Below, one piece after another: positions 8,467 to 16,395 of a stretch of DNA of 64,000 nucleotides (position 1 is the stretch's first letter; each line of letters starts with the position of its first letter). Position numbers and translations under genes: made by a program. Location of the stretch: positions 56,409 through 120,408 of the forward strand of contig NZ_JABBVZ010000001.1 of NCBI RefSeq assembly GCF_012933365.1. The letters run 5' to 3'. Source of the stretch: Sulfobacillus harzensis (GTDB lineage Bacteria > Bacillota > Sulfobacillia > Sulfobacillales > Sulfobacillaceae). The notes beneath the pieces are model-generated. The model was not told the DNA's origin. It searched no databases and saw only the letters and a list, made by a program, of their open reading frames with translations.

Positions 8467-8979
8467 ATGAACATGCCGTCATTTGGTTGGGGAGGAAGCA
8501 CGCGTGGTCTGGGCACCTTAATTGCCGTGATCATGCGCTATCCGGAAGTATCCAGCGTTCAGTGCGCCCCCGAAGCGAAGACCATTTCGGTTACCTTCGT
8601 GGTGCGGGGAATCGTTGACGATGAGGCTTGGGAGCGGGTGAAGGATGACGTGGTCACGGCGTTGGCGAGCTATCGGCAGATGACCCGTCGGCCTTTAAAC
8701 TCGATTGACTTGAATCGTGAGCCGGCGGCAGGAGTCACCACGCTGGAGCTGATGCGGGACACGGATACGGTATCGGTGGAAGAAATCGGCATTGCCATCG
8801 AGATTCTGCGCGATCAAGCCGATCTCACCGTGCTCTTTGATCCGCATGACCTTCTTGAGGAGGATATGATGGTTCAGGAGGAAACGATTCAAGAACGGTT
8901 GTTGGCTCTTATCGAAGAGGGGTCGGGGCGATTGGTGGCTCTCCGCGACGAAGGCCGGGTCCTGATTTTCAACACCTAG
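8467..8979 (+). CDS. Protein of unknown function between ferredoxin and ymdB
   Basis: This protein has about 170 residues. ATG 8467 lies 8 nt after AGGGG; GTG 8464 or 8458 are alternatives. It is soluble and acidic, with no membrane segment or signal. A Gly-rich N-terminus (FGWGGSTRGLG) is followed by alternating alpha/beta sequence and a C-terminal helix-rich region (residues ~120-155). No catalytic motif or known family was recognised. In most Bacillota the gene between recA and ymdB is rny (RNase Y), but nothing here resembles RNase Y (no TM, KH or HD motif). It is closely followed by ymdB (21 nt), so a shared transcript is likely. Confidence 0.7.
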   Translation: MNMPSFGWGGSTRGLGTLIAVIMRYPEVSSVQCAPEAKTISVTFVVRGIVDDEAWERVKDDVVTALASYRQMTRRPLNSIDLNREPAAGVTTLELMRDTDTVSVEEIGIAIEILRDQADLTVLFDPHDLLEEDMMVQEETIQERLLALIEEGSGRLVALRDEGRVLIFNT

Positions 8980-9000
8980 ATTCGAGGATGGAGGCTTTGC

Positions 9001-9780
9001 ATGCGTGTGTTGATGGTGGGTGACATCGTAGGGAAGACCGGCCGGCGCATGGTGGTTCAGCACGTTCGCGCGCTCCGCGAGGCGGAAGGCATCGACTTCG
9101 TGGTAGCCAACGGGGAGAACGCGGCGGGCGGCAATGGCCTCACCCATGACGTGATGGACGAGCTCTTAAGTGCCGGCATCGACGTCATCACCTCGGGCAA
9201 TCACATCTTCGACAAAAAAGAGGTTTTCCAATTCATCGACGACGTCCCCCAACTGCTGCGGCCCATCAATTTACCGTCGGGAACCCCCGGTCATGGCTAT
9301 GTGGTTCGAAGTTGCCAAGGAGTGCCGGTAGCGGTTGTCAATGTGTCCGGCCGAGCCTTCATGCCCTTTCAATATGATGATCCCTTCCGGGCTATTGACC
9401 ACGTGTTGGAATCGTTGTCCGGCGAGGTGACCGTGGTGCTGGTCGACTTTCATGCGGAAACCACCTCCGAAAAGGCCGCCTTTGCCTGGTATCTCGATGG
9501 ACGGGTTACGGCCGTTGTTGGAACGCATACGCATGTGCCTACCGCAGATGAGCGCATTTTGCCGCAAGGCACGGCGTTTCTCACCGACCTGGGCATGACC
9601 GGCCCGATGGATTCGGTAATCGGCGTGAAGACCGACCTGGTGGTGCAACGAATGCTGACCCAGCGGCCAGTGCGGTTTGAGACCGCTGTTGGGCGGGGCC
9701 AATTTGGTGCTCTATTAATCGATATTGATGATGGCACAGGAAAGGCGCTTGCCATCAAACGCTTTTTGATACGGGAATAG
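9001..9780 (+). CDS. ymdB: YmdB-family metallophosphoesterase (2',3'-cyclic nucleotide phosphodiesterase)
   Basis: This 259-residue member of the TIGR00282/YmdB family hydrolyses 2',3'-cyclic nucleotides in characterised homologues and affects biofilm and sporulation decisions in Bacillus. Metal-site motifs are visible: GDIVGKTGR (D8), ANGENAAGG, TSGNHIFD, VDFHAETTSEK and the double-His VGTHTHVPTAD. The start ATG 9001 sits 7 nt after GGATGGAGG. The length is typical. It is followed 13 nt later by the M19 dipeptidase gene. Confidence 0.93.
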   Translation: MRVLMVGDIVGKTGRRMVVQHVRALREAEGIDFVVANGENAAGGNGLTHDVMDELLSAGIDVITSGNHIFDKKEVFQFIDDVPQLLRPINLPSGTPGHGYVVRSCQGVPVAVVNVSGRAFMPFQYDDPFRAIDHVLESLSGEVTVVLVDFHAETTSEKAAFAWYLDGRVTAVVGTHTHVPTADERILPQGTAFLTDLGMTGPMDSVIGVKTDLVVQRMLTQRPVRFETAVGRGQFGALLIDIDDGTGKALAIKRFLIRE

Positions 9781-9793
9781 CGGAGGGGATCGG

Positions 9794-10756
9794 ATGCAGT
9801 TTCACGGACAGGATATGCCGGTCGTGGACACCCATGCTGATAGTTTAGGCGCGGTGCTGCGGGGCGAGCGAAACCTCTACGAACGGAGCGAAAAGGGACA
9901 GTTAGACTTCCCACGCATGCAAGAGGGCGGACACACGCTCCAATTTTTTTCTTTATGGGTCGAGCCAGAGAATAAGCCAGAACGGGCCATGAGCCGGCTC
10001 ATGCAATATTTGGATGCCTTCTGGACACAGATTGGTGCTCATTCCGAGTGGATTCGCCCGGTCTTGGATCGGGAGAGCTTGGAGGCCCTGCTTCGGGATG
10101 GGGGCATTGGTGGGGTACCCTCCATTGAAGGTGCGGAAGGTGTAGGCACCGATCCCGCGATGGTACGCATTCTGCACCGCCTCGGGGTCCGGCTAATGAG
10201 CCTGACGTGGAATGAGCGCAACGCCCTGGCTGACGGGGCAGGCGAGGAGCCCGGGGGCGGCGGGGTTAGCCGGGCGGGCCGCGCCATTATCCAGGAAATG
10301 AACCGGGTCAATATTATTGTTGACGTATCTCACATTGCTGAAGCGGGATTTTGGGACGTGCTGGAAATATCGTCCCGTCCCGTGATTGCCTCGCACTCCA
10401 ATTGCCGAGAACTGCAAAATCATCGGCGCAATCTCAGTGATGCGCAAATTCGGGCGCTCGCGGCCCAAGGCGGTATTCAGGGAATCACGTTTGTTCGGCC
10501 ATTTTTAGGCGGGAGCGAGGATTTGGAACGGGTCGTCGATCACATACTGCACGCCCTGGCGGTGGTTGGTACAGATCGCCATCTGGGATTGGGTTCGGAT
10601 TTTGACGGCGTAGACAATCCCGTTGGGGGTCTCGAAGATGTGACGCAATTGCCTCGACTGGCTCAGCGGATGAGTGACCGCGGTCTATCCGACGATAGCA
10701 TTCGCCGCATCTTGGGGTACAATTACATCGACTTTTTACGAAATACATGGGCATAA
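9794..10756 (+). CDS. Membrane dipeptidase (peptidase M19)
   Basis: This 320-residue zinc-dependent dipeptidase belongs to the renal dipeptidase family. The metal ligands expected for M19 are present: H14-x-D16 in VDTHAD, bridging E112 in SIEGAEG, and H180 (VSHIAEAGF) and H201 (ASHSN). The substrate-side motif LGLGSDFDGVD is also intact. There is no signal peptide, so it is probably cytoplasmic, as in other Bacillota M19 enzymes. It probably releases amino acids from dipeptides together with the adjoining M17 aminopeptidase, whose start lies 16 nt downstream. The physiological substrate is not evident. Confidence 0.92.
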   Translation: MQFHGQDMPVVDTHADSLGAVLRGERNLYERSEKGQLDFPRMQEGGHTLQFFSLWVEPENKPERAMSRLMQYLDAFWTQIGAHSEWIRPVLDRESLEALLRDGGIGGVPSIEGAEGVGTDPAMVRILHRLGVRLMSLTWNERNALADGAGEEPGGGGVSRAGRAIIQEMNRVNIIVDVSHIAEAGFWDVLEISSRPVIASHSNCRELQNHRRNLSDAQIRALAAQGGIQGITFVRPFLGGSEDLERVVDHILHALAVVGTDRHLGLGSDFDGVDNPVGGLEDVTQLPRLAQRMSDRGLSDDSIRRILGYNYIDFLRNTWA

Positions 10757-10772
10757 GGGGGACATCAACAGC

Positions 10773-12233
10773 ATGGCGACAGTACATATCAGTCAGGGCT
10801 CAGGATTCGATCTATCGGTCGACCTTTTGGTGGTAGGCGTCTATCAAGGCGAAGTGCCTGAAGAATTGGATCGCCGATTCAAGGGCGCCATTCGGGAGGC
10901 TGTACAGCGGGACGAGGCCTCTTTCAAGTGGTTGAACTCCTGGAGCTCTTATAGCTTTGGTGCCGTTCAGGCGCGGCGTGTCGCGGTTTTGGGTCTTGGT
11001 GAAAAAGGGTCTCTGGGCGTGCGAGAGTGGAAACAGGTTGGCGGTCACATCGGCCAGTTGGCCAACGAAGCCAAGGCAAAGAGCCTAGCTGTTATGATGC
11101 CGGAGACCAGCCTGGCGCCCGAAGAGACGGCAGAGTTTCTTACCGAAGGGTTGCTGGTGGGATCATGGCACTTCGCCGGATACAAAGCCGACCCCCCGCA
11201 ACAATCCTGGCAAGAGGCGACGCTGGCGGGATGGCTGGCGTCGGCCGAGGCCGGCGTGCGCCGCGGCGAGATTATTGCCCGTGCGCAGAATTTCACGCGC
11301 GACTTAGGCTTCCGACCGTCAAACAAACTTTACCCGGAGCTTTTAGCCCAAGAAGCCGTCAAGGCCGGGCAATCCCATGGCTTTTCGGTCGAAGTGTTTG
11401 ACGAAAACAAGTTGGCCGAATTAGGCATGGAAGCGCTTCTTGGCGTAGGCGCCGGGAGTGCCCATCCCCCCCGGCTGGTCGTGATGCGCTATCAAGGGGG
11501 CGGCTCCCGTACCTTAGCCCTCGTGGGCAAAGGCATTACCTTTGACACGGGAGGCATCAGTCTTAAGCCGCCCCTAGGTATGGAAGAGATGAAGTACGAC
11601 ATGTTGGGGGCCGGCGCTGTATTGGGGGCCATGATGGCCATCGCCGACCTCAAGTTGCCGATTAATGTGGTTGGACTCATGGCGGTGGCGCAGAATATGC
11701 CATCCGGTACCGCCTACAAACCCGGAGATGTGGTGAAGGCGTTCAACGGCAAAACCATTGAGGTCACAAATACGGATGCGGAGGGGCGTGTGGCGCTCTC
11801 AGACGCGGTGAGTTATGCGGCGCATCTGGGCGTGGACTGGATTGTGGAGACCTCGACGCTAACGGGGGCTGTGGTTGTCGTGCTCGGGCATGAGGCAACC
11901 GGCCTGGTAGCCACCGACGATCCGTTGGCCAGCCTCGTGCTGCAAGCATCGGAGGCGTCCGGGGAGCGCGTATGGCGGCTGCCCATTTATCCTGAGTACA
12001 AAAAGCTCTATCATTCGGATGTGGCCGACATGAAGAACTCGCCTGGGCGGGATGCCGGCACCATCACCGCTGGGATGATTATCAGCGAGTTCGCCGGCAA
12101 TGTCCCCTATGCCCATTTAGATATTGCGGGAACCGCCTGGACTCCCAAAGGGCCCCTCAACAATGTCAAGAACGGACCTACCGGGGTGATGGTCCCCACG
12201 TTCGTGAAACTCGCTGACATGTTGAGCCGTTAA
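10773..12233 (+). CDS. pepA: Leucyl aminopeptidase (peptidase M17)
   Basis: This 486-residue di-metal cytosolic aminopeptidase starts at ATG 10773 behind AAGGGGGAC; in-frame ATGs further upstream lie within the M19 gene. The catalytic domain has VGKGITFDTGGISLKP (Lys and Asp metal ligands) and the family signature NTDAEGR (333-339), with SPGRDAGTITAG near the C-terminus. The N-terminal macro-like domain is more divergent, as usual. It probably completes peptide degradation with the neighbouring M19 enzyme. A strong terminator follows. Confidence 0.93.
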   Translation: MATVHISQGSGFDLSVDLLVVGVYQGEVPEELDRRFKGAIREAVQRDEASFKWLNSWSSYSFGAVQARRVAVLGLGEKGSLGVREWKQVGGHIGQLANEAKAKSLAVMMPETSLAPEETAEFLTEGLLVGSWHFAGYKADPPQQSWQEATLAGWLASAEAGVRRGEIIARAQNFTRDLGFRPSNKLYPELLAQEAVKAGQSHGFSVEVFDENKLAELGMEALLGVGAGSAHPPRLVVMRYQGGGSRTLALVGKGITFDTGGISLKPPLGMEEMKYDMLGAGAVLGAMMAIADLKLPINVVGLMAVAQNMPSGTAYKPGDVVKAFNGKTIEVTNTDAEGRVALSDAVSYAAHLGVDWIVETSTLTGAVVVVLGHEATGLVATDDPLASLVLQASEASGERVWRLPIYPEYKKLYHSDVADMKNSPGRDAGTITAGMIISEFAGNVPYAHLDIAGTAWTPKGPLNNVKNGPTGVMVPTFVKLADMLSR

Positions 12234-12244
12234 GGAAACTCGCT

Positions 12245-12274
12245 GGGCCGGGGCCTGTGCCTCCGGCCCTTTTT
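12245..12274 (+). terminator. Rho-independent terminator after the M17 aminopeptidase
   Basis: GGGCCGG (12245-12251) pairs with CCGGCCC (12263-12269), the stem continuing inward with GGC/GCC, and is followed by TTTTT. It would end the recA-to-aminopeptidase series. Confidence 0.8.
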
Positions 12275-12335
12275 GTCTGGGCCCAAGGAATAAATTCCCA
12301 GAGGCCGCGGTATACTAGGGCGAGGAGGCGAGACC

Positions 12336-12542
12336 GTGGCTTGGCGAGAGAATTCCGAACGGGAAGTGGCGCGCCTGAAAATGCGCGTAGCGCAGTTGGA
12401 GCGGGAGTTGACTCGACTGCGCGCCAGTCGCCGAGTTCTTTTGGAATTAGTGGCCTTTCAAGACCGGCAGCAACGGTTCCGCATTGGTGCGCTAGAACGC
12501 GAGAATCGGCGGTTGCGTCACCGCCGCCCCTTCCAACCTTAA
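12336..12542 (+). CDS. Small coiled-coil protein
   Basis: A 68-residue highly charged protein starts at GTG 12336, 7 nt after GAGGAGG. A TATACT at 12311-12316 could be its -10. Residues ~8-60 show leucine heptads (VARLKMRVAQLERELTRL, then LLELVAF and IGALERENRRL), so a dimeric coiled coil is likely. It is rich in Arg and resembles basic-region/leucine-zipper-like small proteins, but I do not recognise a family. It stands between the M17 terminator and the GH18 gene. Confidence 0.6.
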   Translation: MAWRENSEREVARLKMRVAQLERELTRLRASRRVLLELVAFQDRQQRFRIGALERENRRLRHRRPFQP

Positions 12543-12607
12543 CATTCCGAACGCATGAAGCGATAGCCAACATCTCATCCTAATGGAAAGACGGGAGGGA
12601 TGTGGCC

Positions 12608-13672
12608 ATGACGACCCAGGATTGGCGGGACTGGCTCCGGCAAAATCGCACCCTGGCGCTCATTGTCGGCGGAGTCATTGTTGTGCTCCTAGCGATATGG
12701 GCAATCGATGCGGCGTTGAAGCCGCATCGGGCGGCCCCCATGCCGGCTCAGGGCGGCACTCGATTTCAAGTGATTGGTTTTTATGAGAATAAGAAGTCGC
12801 GAGGCTCGTTCGATGCTCACAAGAACAAACTCACCACCGTGAGCCCGCTCTGGTTTAGCGTCAACGCTGCCGGAACGGTTAATGACACAGGCTATGACAA
12901 TAGTCTGGTGGTTCAGGCGCATAAGGCGCGTGTTTCGGTGATGCCGCTTTTCATCAATGCCGGTGGGAACAACACGGTGCTCTTGAGTGCGGCAACCCGC
13001 CAAAAAGCGGCCGCGTCCATCGCCCAAGTCGTGAAGGCCGACCATCTTGATGGGGTGGATATTGATTTCGAGTTGTTGGCCCCTTCAAGCCGCGATGCTC
13101 TATCGGCCTTTGTGAAGGATGTGGCGGCCAAGCTTCATCCGCTGCACAAGGCGGTGGAGGTTTCAGTTTTTCCCTTAACGGGAATTTCGTCCTCCATAAG
13201 CAACGCCTACAACTACACAGCGCTGGCCAAAAGCGCCGATTACCTAGTGGTGATGACCTATGATCACCATTACAGCGGAGGTCCTCCAGGGCCCGTAGCG
13301 CCCTACGGCTGGGTGAAAACCAACGTCGAGGCGGCCTTAAAGGCGGCTCCAGCCAAAAAGCTGGTTCTGGCGATTGGCATGTACGGATATGATTGGGTGA
13401 ATAATGGCGCACCGGGTTCGGCTCCCACCATCCCGGACGTGGAGGCGAAAGCGATGGCCAAGAGCTATGGCGTTCCCATTCGCTACATCGCCGCGGAATC
13501 GCAAAACCGGTTCACCTATACCGCCAAAGATGGCACCTCACATGTGGTGTGGTTCATGGGCGACCGGTCCGCCAAAGCCCGGGTCGCGTTGGCGCGCCAA
13601 TATCACTTAGGCGGCATTTCCTTGTGGGAGCTGGGTCAAGAGGATCCCGCGTTTTGGTCCGCTATCCCCTAG
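12608..13672 (+). CDS. Glycoside hydrolase family 18 protein, membrane-anchored (YaaH-like)
   Basis: This 354-residue protein starts at ATG 12608, 8 nt after GGAGGG (GTG 12602 is alternative). An N-terminal membrane anchor at ~18-38 places the catalytic domain outside the cell. The GH18 active-site signature DxxDxDxE is intact as DGVDIDFE (148-155, catalytic Glu 155), with the TIM-barrel strand VVMTYDHHYSGG (MxYD substrate motif) and a terminal GGISLWELGQED. The closest familiar proteins are spore-germination/cortex glycosidases of the YaaH/SleL type, which cut N-acetylglucosamine linkages, but LysM repeats are absent here. Its target may therefore be peptidoglycan, chitin or a related polymer. 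The downstream membrane protein begins 12 nt after the stop. Confidence 0.85.
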   Translation: MTTQDWRDWLRQNRTLALIVGGVIVVLLAIWAIDAALKPHRAAPMPAQGGTRFQVIGFYENKKSRGSFDAHKNKLTTVSPLWFSVNAAGTVNDTGYDNSLVVQAHKARVSVMPLFINAGGNNTVLLSAATRQKAAASIAQVVKADHLDGVDIDFELLAPSSRDALSAFVKDVAAKLHPLHKAVEVSVFPLTGISSSISNAYNYTALAKSADYLVVMTYDHHYSGGPPGPVAPYGWVKTNVEAALKAAPAKKLVLAIGMYGYDWVNNGAPGSAPTIPDVEAKAMAKSYGVPIRYIAAESQNRFTYTAKDGTSHVVWFMGDRSAKARVALARQYHLGGISLWELGQEDPAFWSAIP

Positions 13673-13684
13673 GAGGGGGACCAT

Positions 13685-14242
13685 ATGGCAAGCGATTATG
13701 GGACGTTGTTGTTGGCGGTGCTGCTGGGATATCAACTGGCGGCGCCGCTTTGGCGCGGCTCGAGGGCCAGCACCTGGGGATTGATGGCGCCCATCGCCAG
13801 TCTGGCGGTACTCGCGCTAATCCCCCGCTTGACCTTTACCGGTCTCCGAGTGGGGTGGCTGGTTAGCGGCGCCTTGCTCTGCTATCAGGCGATAGCGCGC
13901 ATGCGGCGTGCGCGGCCCATGCGCCCGCCCTTGCTGGCGCTCTTCGATGGGGCAAGTGCCTGGGCCGCATTGGTGTTGGCCGGATCCAATCCCATTGCCG
14001 TGCTCGCCGGGGCCATGGCCGGGATCGCGCTGGCTGTGGCCATGGGCCCCTGGCCACGGTGGCTCCAGGAAACCTTGGAGCCGGCCGAGTGTGTTTTAAT
14101 GGGGGCGATTGGGCTCCGCACCTTGATTGCAGCGGGGTTGGGGCCCTGGTGGGAGAGTTGGCCTGTTCTGCTGATGGCCGTTCCCTGGCTTATGCTTTGG
14201 GACTTCGCCGGCGAAACCAGGTCAGGACAATCCATACAATGA
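13685..14242 (+). CDS. Polytopic membrane protein of unknown function
   Basis: This 185-residue protein starts at ATG 13685 behind GGAGGGGG, directly after the GH18 gene. It is very rich in Ala, Leu, Trp and Gly, with about five or six hydrophobic segments (roughly 5-20, 33-48, 57-70, 84-120, 135-150, 158-175) and a basic loop RMRRARPMR near 72-80. No conserved charged residue pattern or known transporter motif was recognised. Its 3' end overlaps the convergent dedA gene by 53 nt. Confidence 0.7.
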   Translation: MASDYGTLLLAVLLGYQLAAPLWRGSRASTWGLMAPIASLAVLALIPRLTFTGLRVGWLVSGALLCYQAIARMRRARPMRPPLLALFDGASAWAALVLAGSNPIAVLAGAMAGIALAVAMGPWPRWLQETLEPAECVLMGAIGLRTLIAAGLGPWWESWPVLLMAVPWLMLWDFAGETRSGQSIQ

Positions 14243-14780
14243 AGAGCACAATCACTACGGCCAGGAAATAATGGGTTGATTGGCCGAGACTCTTCCAGCG
14301 GGGGCCAAGGGCATATCCGAGATACGTAAACAGCACCGTCCAAGGGAGCGCGCCCAAAAAAGTAAAGCCCAGAAACCGCCCCACCGGCATATCGGCCACG
14401 CCGGCCGGCAGGGAGATATAGGTACGAATTCCCGGCAGCAGGCGGCCGAAGAAGACAGCACCATCGCCGTGGCGTTGGAACCAGGCGTCGGCGCGATCCA
14501 TTTCGTGACGACGTAGGCCTACATAGCGGCCATAGCGTTCAACCAGTGGGCGTCCGCCATAGCGGGCAATCCAAAAACCGATGAGGGCACCTACCAGACC
14601 GCCGAGAAGGCCTGCAATCATCGCGGCGGGTAGGGACGTGCGCCCCGAATAGGCCAAATATCCCGCGTAAGGAAGAATGATTTCCGACGGCACTGGGATA
14701 TAGCAACTTTCCAAGAGCATGCCAATAAATACACCGAATACGCCCAATGCCAAGATGCTTTGGGTAGCATGGGTTAACAT
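14190..14780 (-). CDS. DedA/Tvp38-family membrane protein
   Basis: This 196-residue membrane protein is of the DedA (SNARE-associated/VTT) family, members of which flip undecaprenyl phosphate or phospholipids. Typical features are the N-terminal ESCYIPVPSEIILPYAGYLA segment with an acidic residue in the re-entrant hairpin, GxxxGxxxGFWIARYGG, and FFGRLLPGIRTYISLPAGVADMP with the conserved F-x-R-x(2)-P-x-x-R core. Four to five hydrophobic stretches are seen. It is the last gene of the dacF-nitrilase operon: its ATG overlaps the nitrilase stop by 7 nt. A role in wall lipid-carrier recycling would fit the neighbouring D,D-carboxypeptidase, but that is inference. Confidence 0.88.
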   Translation of the reverse strand: MLTHATQSILALGVFGVFIGMLLESCYIPVPSEIILPYAGYLAYSGRTSLPAAMIAGLLGGLVGALIGFWIARYGGRPLVERYGRYVGLRRHEMDRADAWFQRHGDGAVFFGRLLPGIRTYISLPAGVADMPVGRFLGFTFLGALPWTVLFTYLGYALGPRWKSLGQSTHYFLAVVIVLFIVWIVLTWFRRRSPKA

Positions 14781-15784
14781 TGCTGTGCCTCCTCATTGTG
14801 ATAGAGCGCGTCCATGAAATCGTCCGGCGGAACTGGGTGGGACGCCTGATGGCGTTCACGAAAAGCGCTGAGCTGTGCCAAGGAGACCACGCCCGTGACC
14901 AGCCCCTCGCCAACCGGCTGCAACGACTCGGCCAGTACCCCCGAACTATCCGGTGTCAGCTCTTCTGGGAGATAAATGCCGGCCTTGCCCGTCAACCGCA
15001 TGCCAAACAAGCGTCCGGTGGCGGCGCTGACCACCCCAACCATAGGAACGTCTTGCACGGCCGAAAAACAACCACGCCGAGCTTTCCCCACCGTGTAGCG
15101 GGATTCTGGGTCGGCAATCGGAACGGCGATAACACGGGCGCCTTTGTGGGCTAGCATGCGAAAGCTCTCAAAATAGGTGGCATCGTTGCACACCACGCCG
15201 GCCAGGCCCCAGGGCTGCATGGGGTTGGACAGCGGTCCGGTGGCGGGTACAACGCCCCAGCGGCGCTCGTCGGGCAGGGGATGCATTTTGGATTGCCTGC
15301 CAGCCATCCGTCCTTGGGCGTCCAACCACACGGTTTGATTGTAGAGGCGACCGCGCTCCAACACCAAGCCGGAACCGGCGACCGTCACCAGACCATATTT
15401 GCGCGCAAAGGCAGCCATCCACCGCACCCAAAATGTATACAGCGGGCGTGCGGTGCCCTTGAGCACTTCCGCCACCGTCGCGTCGGTCAACGTATGAGCG
15501 CCGGCTGTCTCGGGCATTATCAACCCCAGAAGGGACATCGGCAGGTATTCCGGGAATACAACCAGATGGCAGTGGGCGGCGGCGGCCGCACGAAACAGAG
15601 CCTCGACCCGTTCCGTCCACTCGTTGGGATTTTTGACGGGCTCCGCGAGCCATTGGACGGCGGCAATTTTAATGCGGTCGACGGGAACCGGGGCTGGGGC
15701 GGCCTGCTCGCTTGGCGGGGTTCCAGCCCGTGCAAGCTTAAACCCGAGATAGGCACTCAGCGACAGGCGCGCGACCATGTTCAT
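14774..15784 (-). CDS. Carbon-nitrogen hydrolase (nitrilase superfamily)
   Basis: This 336-residue protein starts at ATG 15784, which overlaps the TGA of the preceding gene (ATGA), with GTGGGGG upstream. The nitrilase-superfamily catalytic triad is intact: E79 in VVFPEYLPM, K166 in RQSKMHPLPDE and C199 in GVVCNDATYFE. The N-terminal ~40 residues are a poorly conserved extension with a hydrophobic stretch. Nitrilase-fold enzymes cleave amides or nitriles; the substrate here cannot be told, and it lacks the classic N-carbamoyl or glutamine-amidotransferase neighbours. It sits between a catalytically degenerate paralogue and dedA in a four-gene overlapping operon. Confidence 0.85.
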   Translation of the reverse strand: MNMVARLSLSAYLGFKLARAGTPPSEQAAPAPVPVDRIKIAAVQWLAEPVKNPNEWTERVEALFRAAAAAHCHLVVFPEYLPMSLLGLIMPETAGAHTLTDATVAEVLKGTARPLYTFWVRWMAAFARKYGLVTVAGSGLVLERGRLYNQTVWLDAQGRMAGRQSKMHPLPDERRWGVVPATGPLSNPMQPWGLAGVVCNDATYFESFRMLAHKGARVIAVPIADPESRYTVGKARRGCFSAVQDVPMVGVVSAATGRLFGMRLTGKAGIYLPEELTPDSSGVLAESLQPVGEGLVTGVVSLAQLSAFRERHQASHPVPPDDFMDALYHNEEAQQC

Positions 15785-16395
15785 GACCCCCACCACCGTT
15801 CTTGACGGTACAGCGGCGCACGCAGTCCCTGATGGATGGGAAAGAGGCGCCGGGCTTGAGCCAAGTCCTGGAAGTCATAGGAAATCGCATAGCCCCCGCT
15901 GACGCGGGTGGGTTGACTCCATCCTTCCTCATTCGGGTCGCTGTCGCATGGCAGGTACCAGAAAGGCTCCGGGGCGACTGTAAGGCCGAAAATCTGGTTG
16001 GCCTGGACACTTCGCCACAATGGGTCCTGGTAGGGGGTCGGGGGAGTCTTCGGGTTTTCTGCGATCAACAGATCAACCCCGGCCAGGGCAAGTGCGCGAG
16101 CTGTTTCCGGCACCCGGAGAGCGATGCTGTCAAGCCAGGCTAAATAGCGTCCATCAAAGCGCCACACGCGGCCTTGACCCAGACTTAAATCGCTCGAAGG
16201 CCACTCTTTGAGATCCCGCGTATAGCCCCATACTCCGGTATGGACACTGCCGGCCAGTAGCGGCGTTTCGGCCCATCCCGCCCAAGACCGAAGCTCCGCC
16301 TCTGTGGGTTCCTGGTGCGTGGGCCAAATGGCCAGATCATAGTGAGTCTCGGGAGGCGGCAGTTGATTGTCAACGATAATCCATAGTTTAGCCAT
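15781..16395 (-). CDS. Degenerate nitrilase-fold protein, probably non-catalytic
   Basis: This 204-residue protein starts at ATG 16395 (MAKLWIIVDN), after GAAGGGAG; longer versions run out of frame through the dacF-like gene. The layout follows a nitrilase fold: strand DLAIWPTHQEP, PLLAGSVHTGVWGY, RVWRFDGRYLAWLDS, RVPETARALALAGVDLLIAEN, then VQANQIFGLTVAPE. At the places where the superfamily has its Lys (before the H-L or H-P) and its Cys, this protein has Arg and Ser/Ala, so it probably cannot catalyse. It is about 100 residues shorter than a normal member. Its coupling to an active nitrilase on one side and a carboxypeptidase on the other suggests a subunit or binding role. Assignment is by fold pattern only. 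Confidence 0.6.
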   Translation of the reverse strand: MAKLWIIVDNQLPPPETHYDLAIWPTHQEPTEAELRSWAGWAETPLLAGSVHTGVWGYTRDLKEWPSSDLSLGQGRVWRFDGRYLAWLDSIALRVPETARALALAGVDLLIAENPKTPPTPYQDPLWRSVQANQIFGLTVAPEPFWYLPCDSDPNEEGWSQPTRVSGGYAISYDFQDLAQARRLFPIHQGLRAPLYRQERWWGS

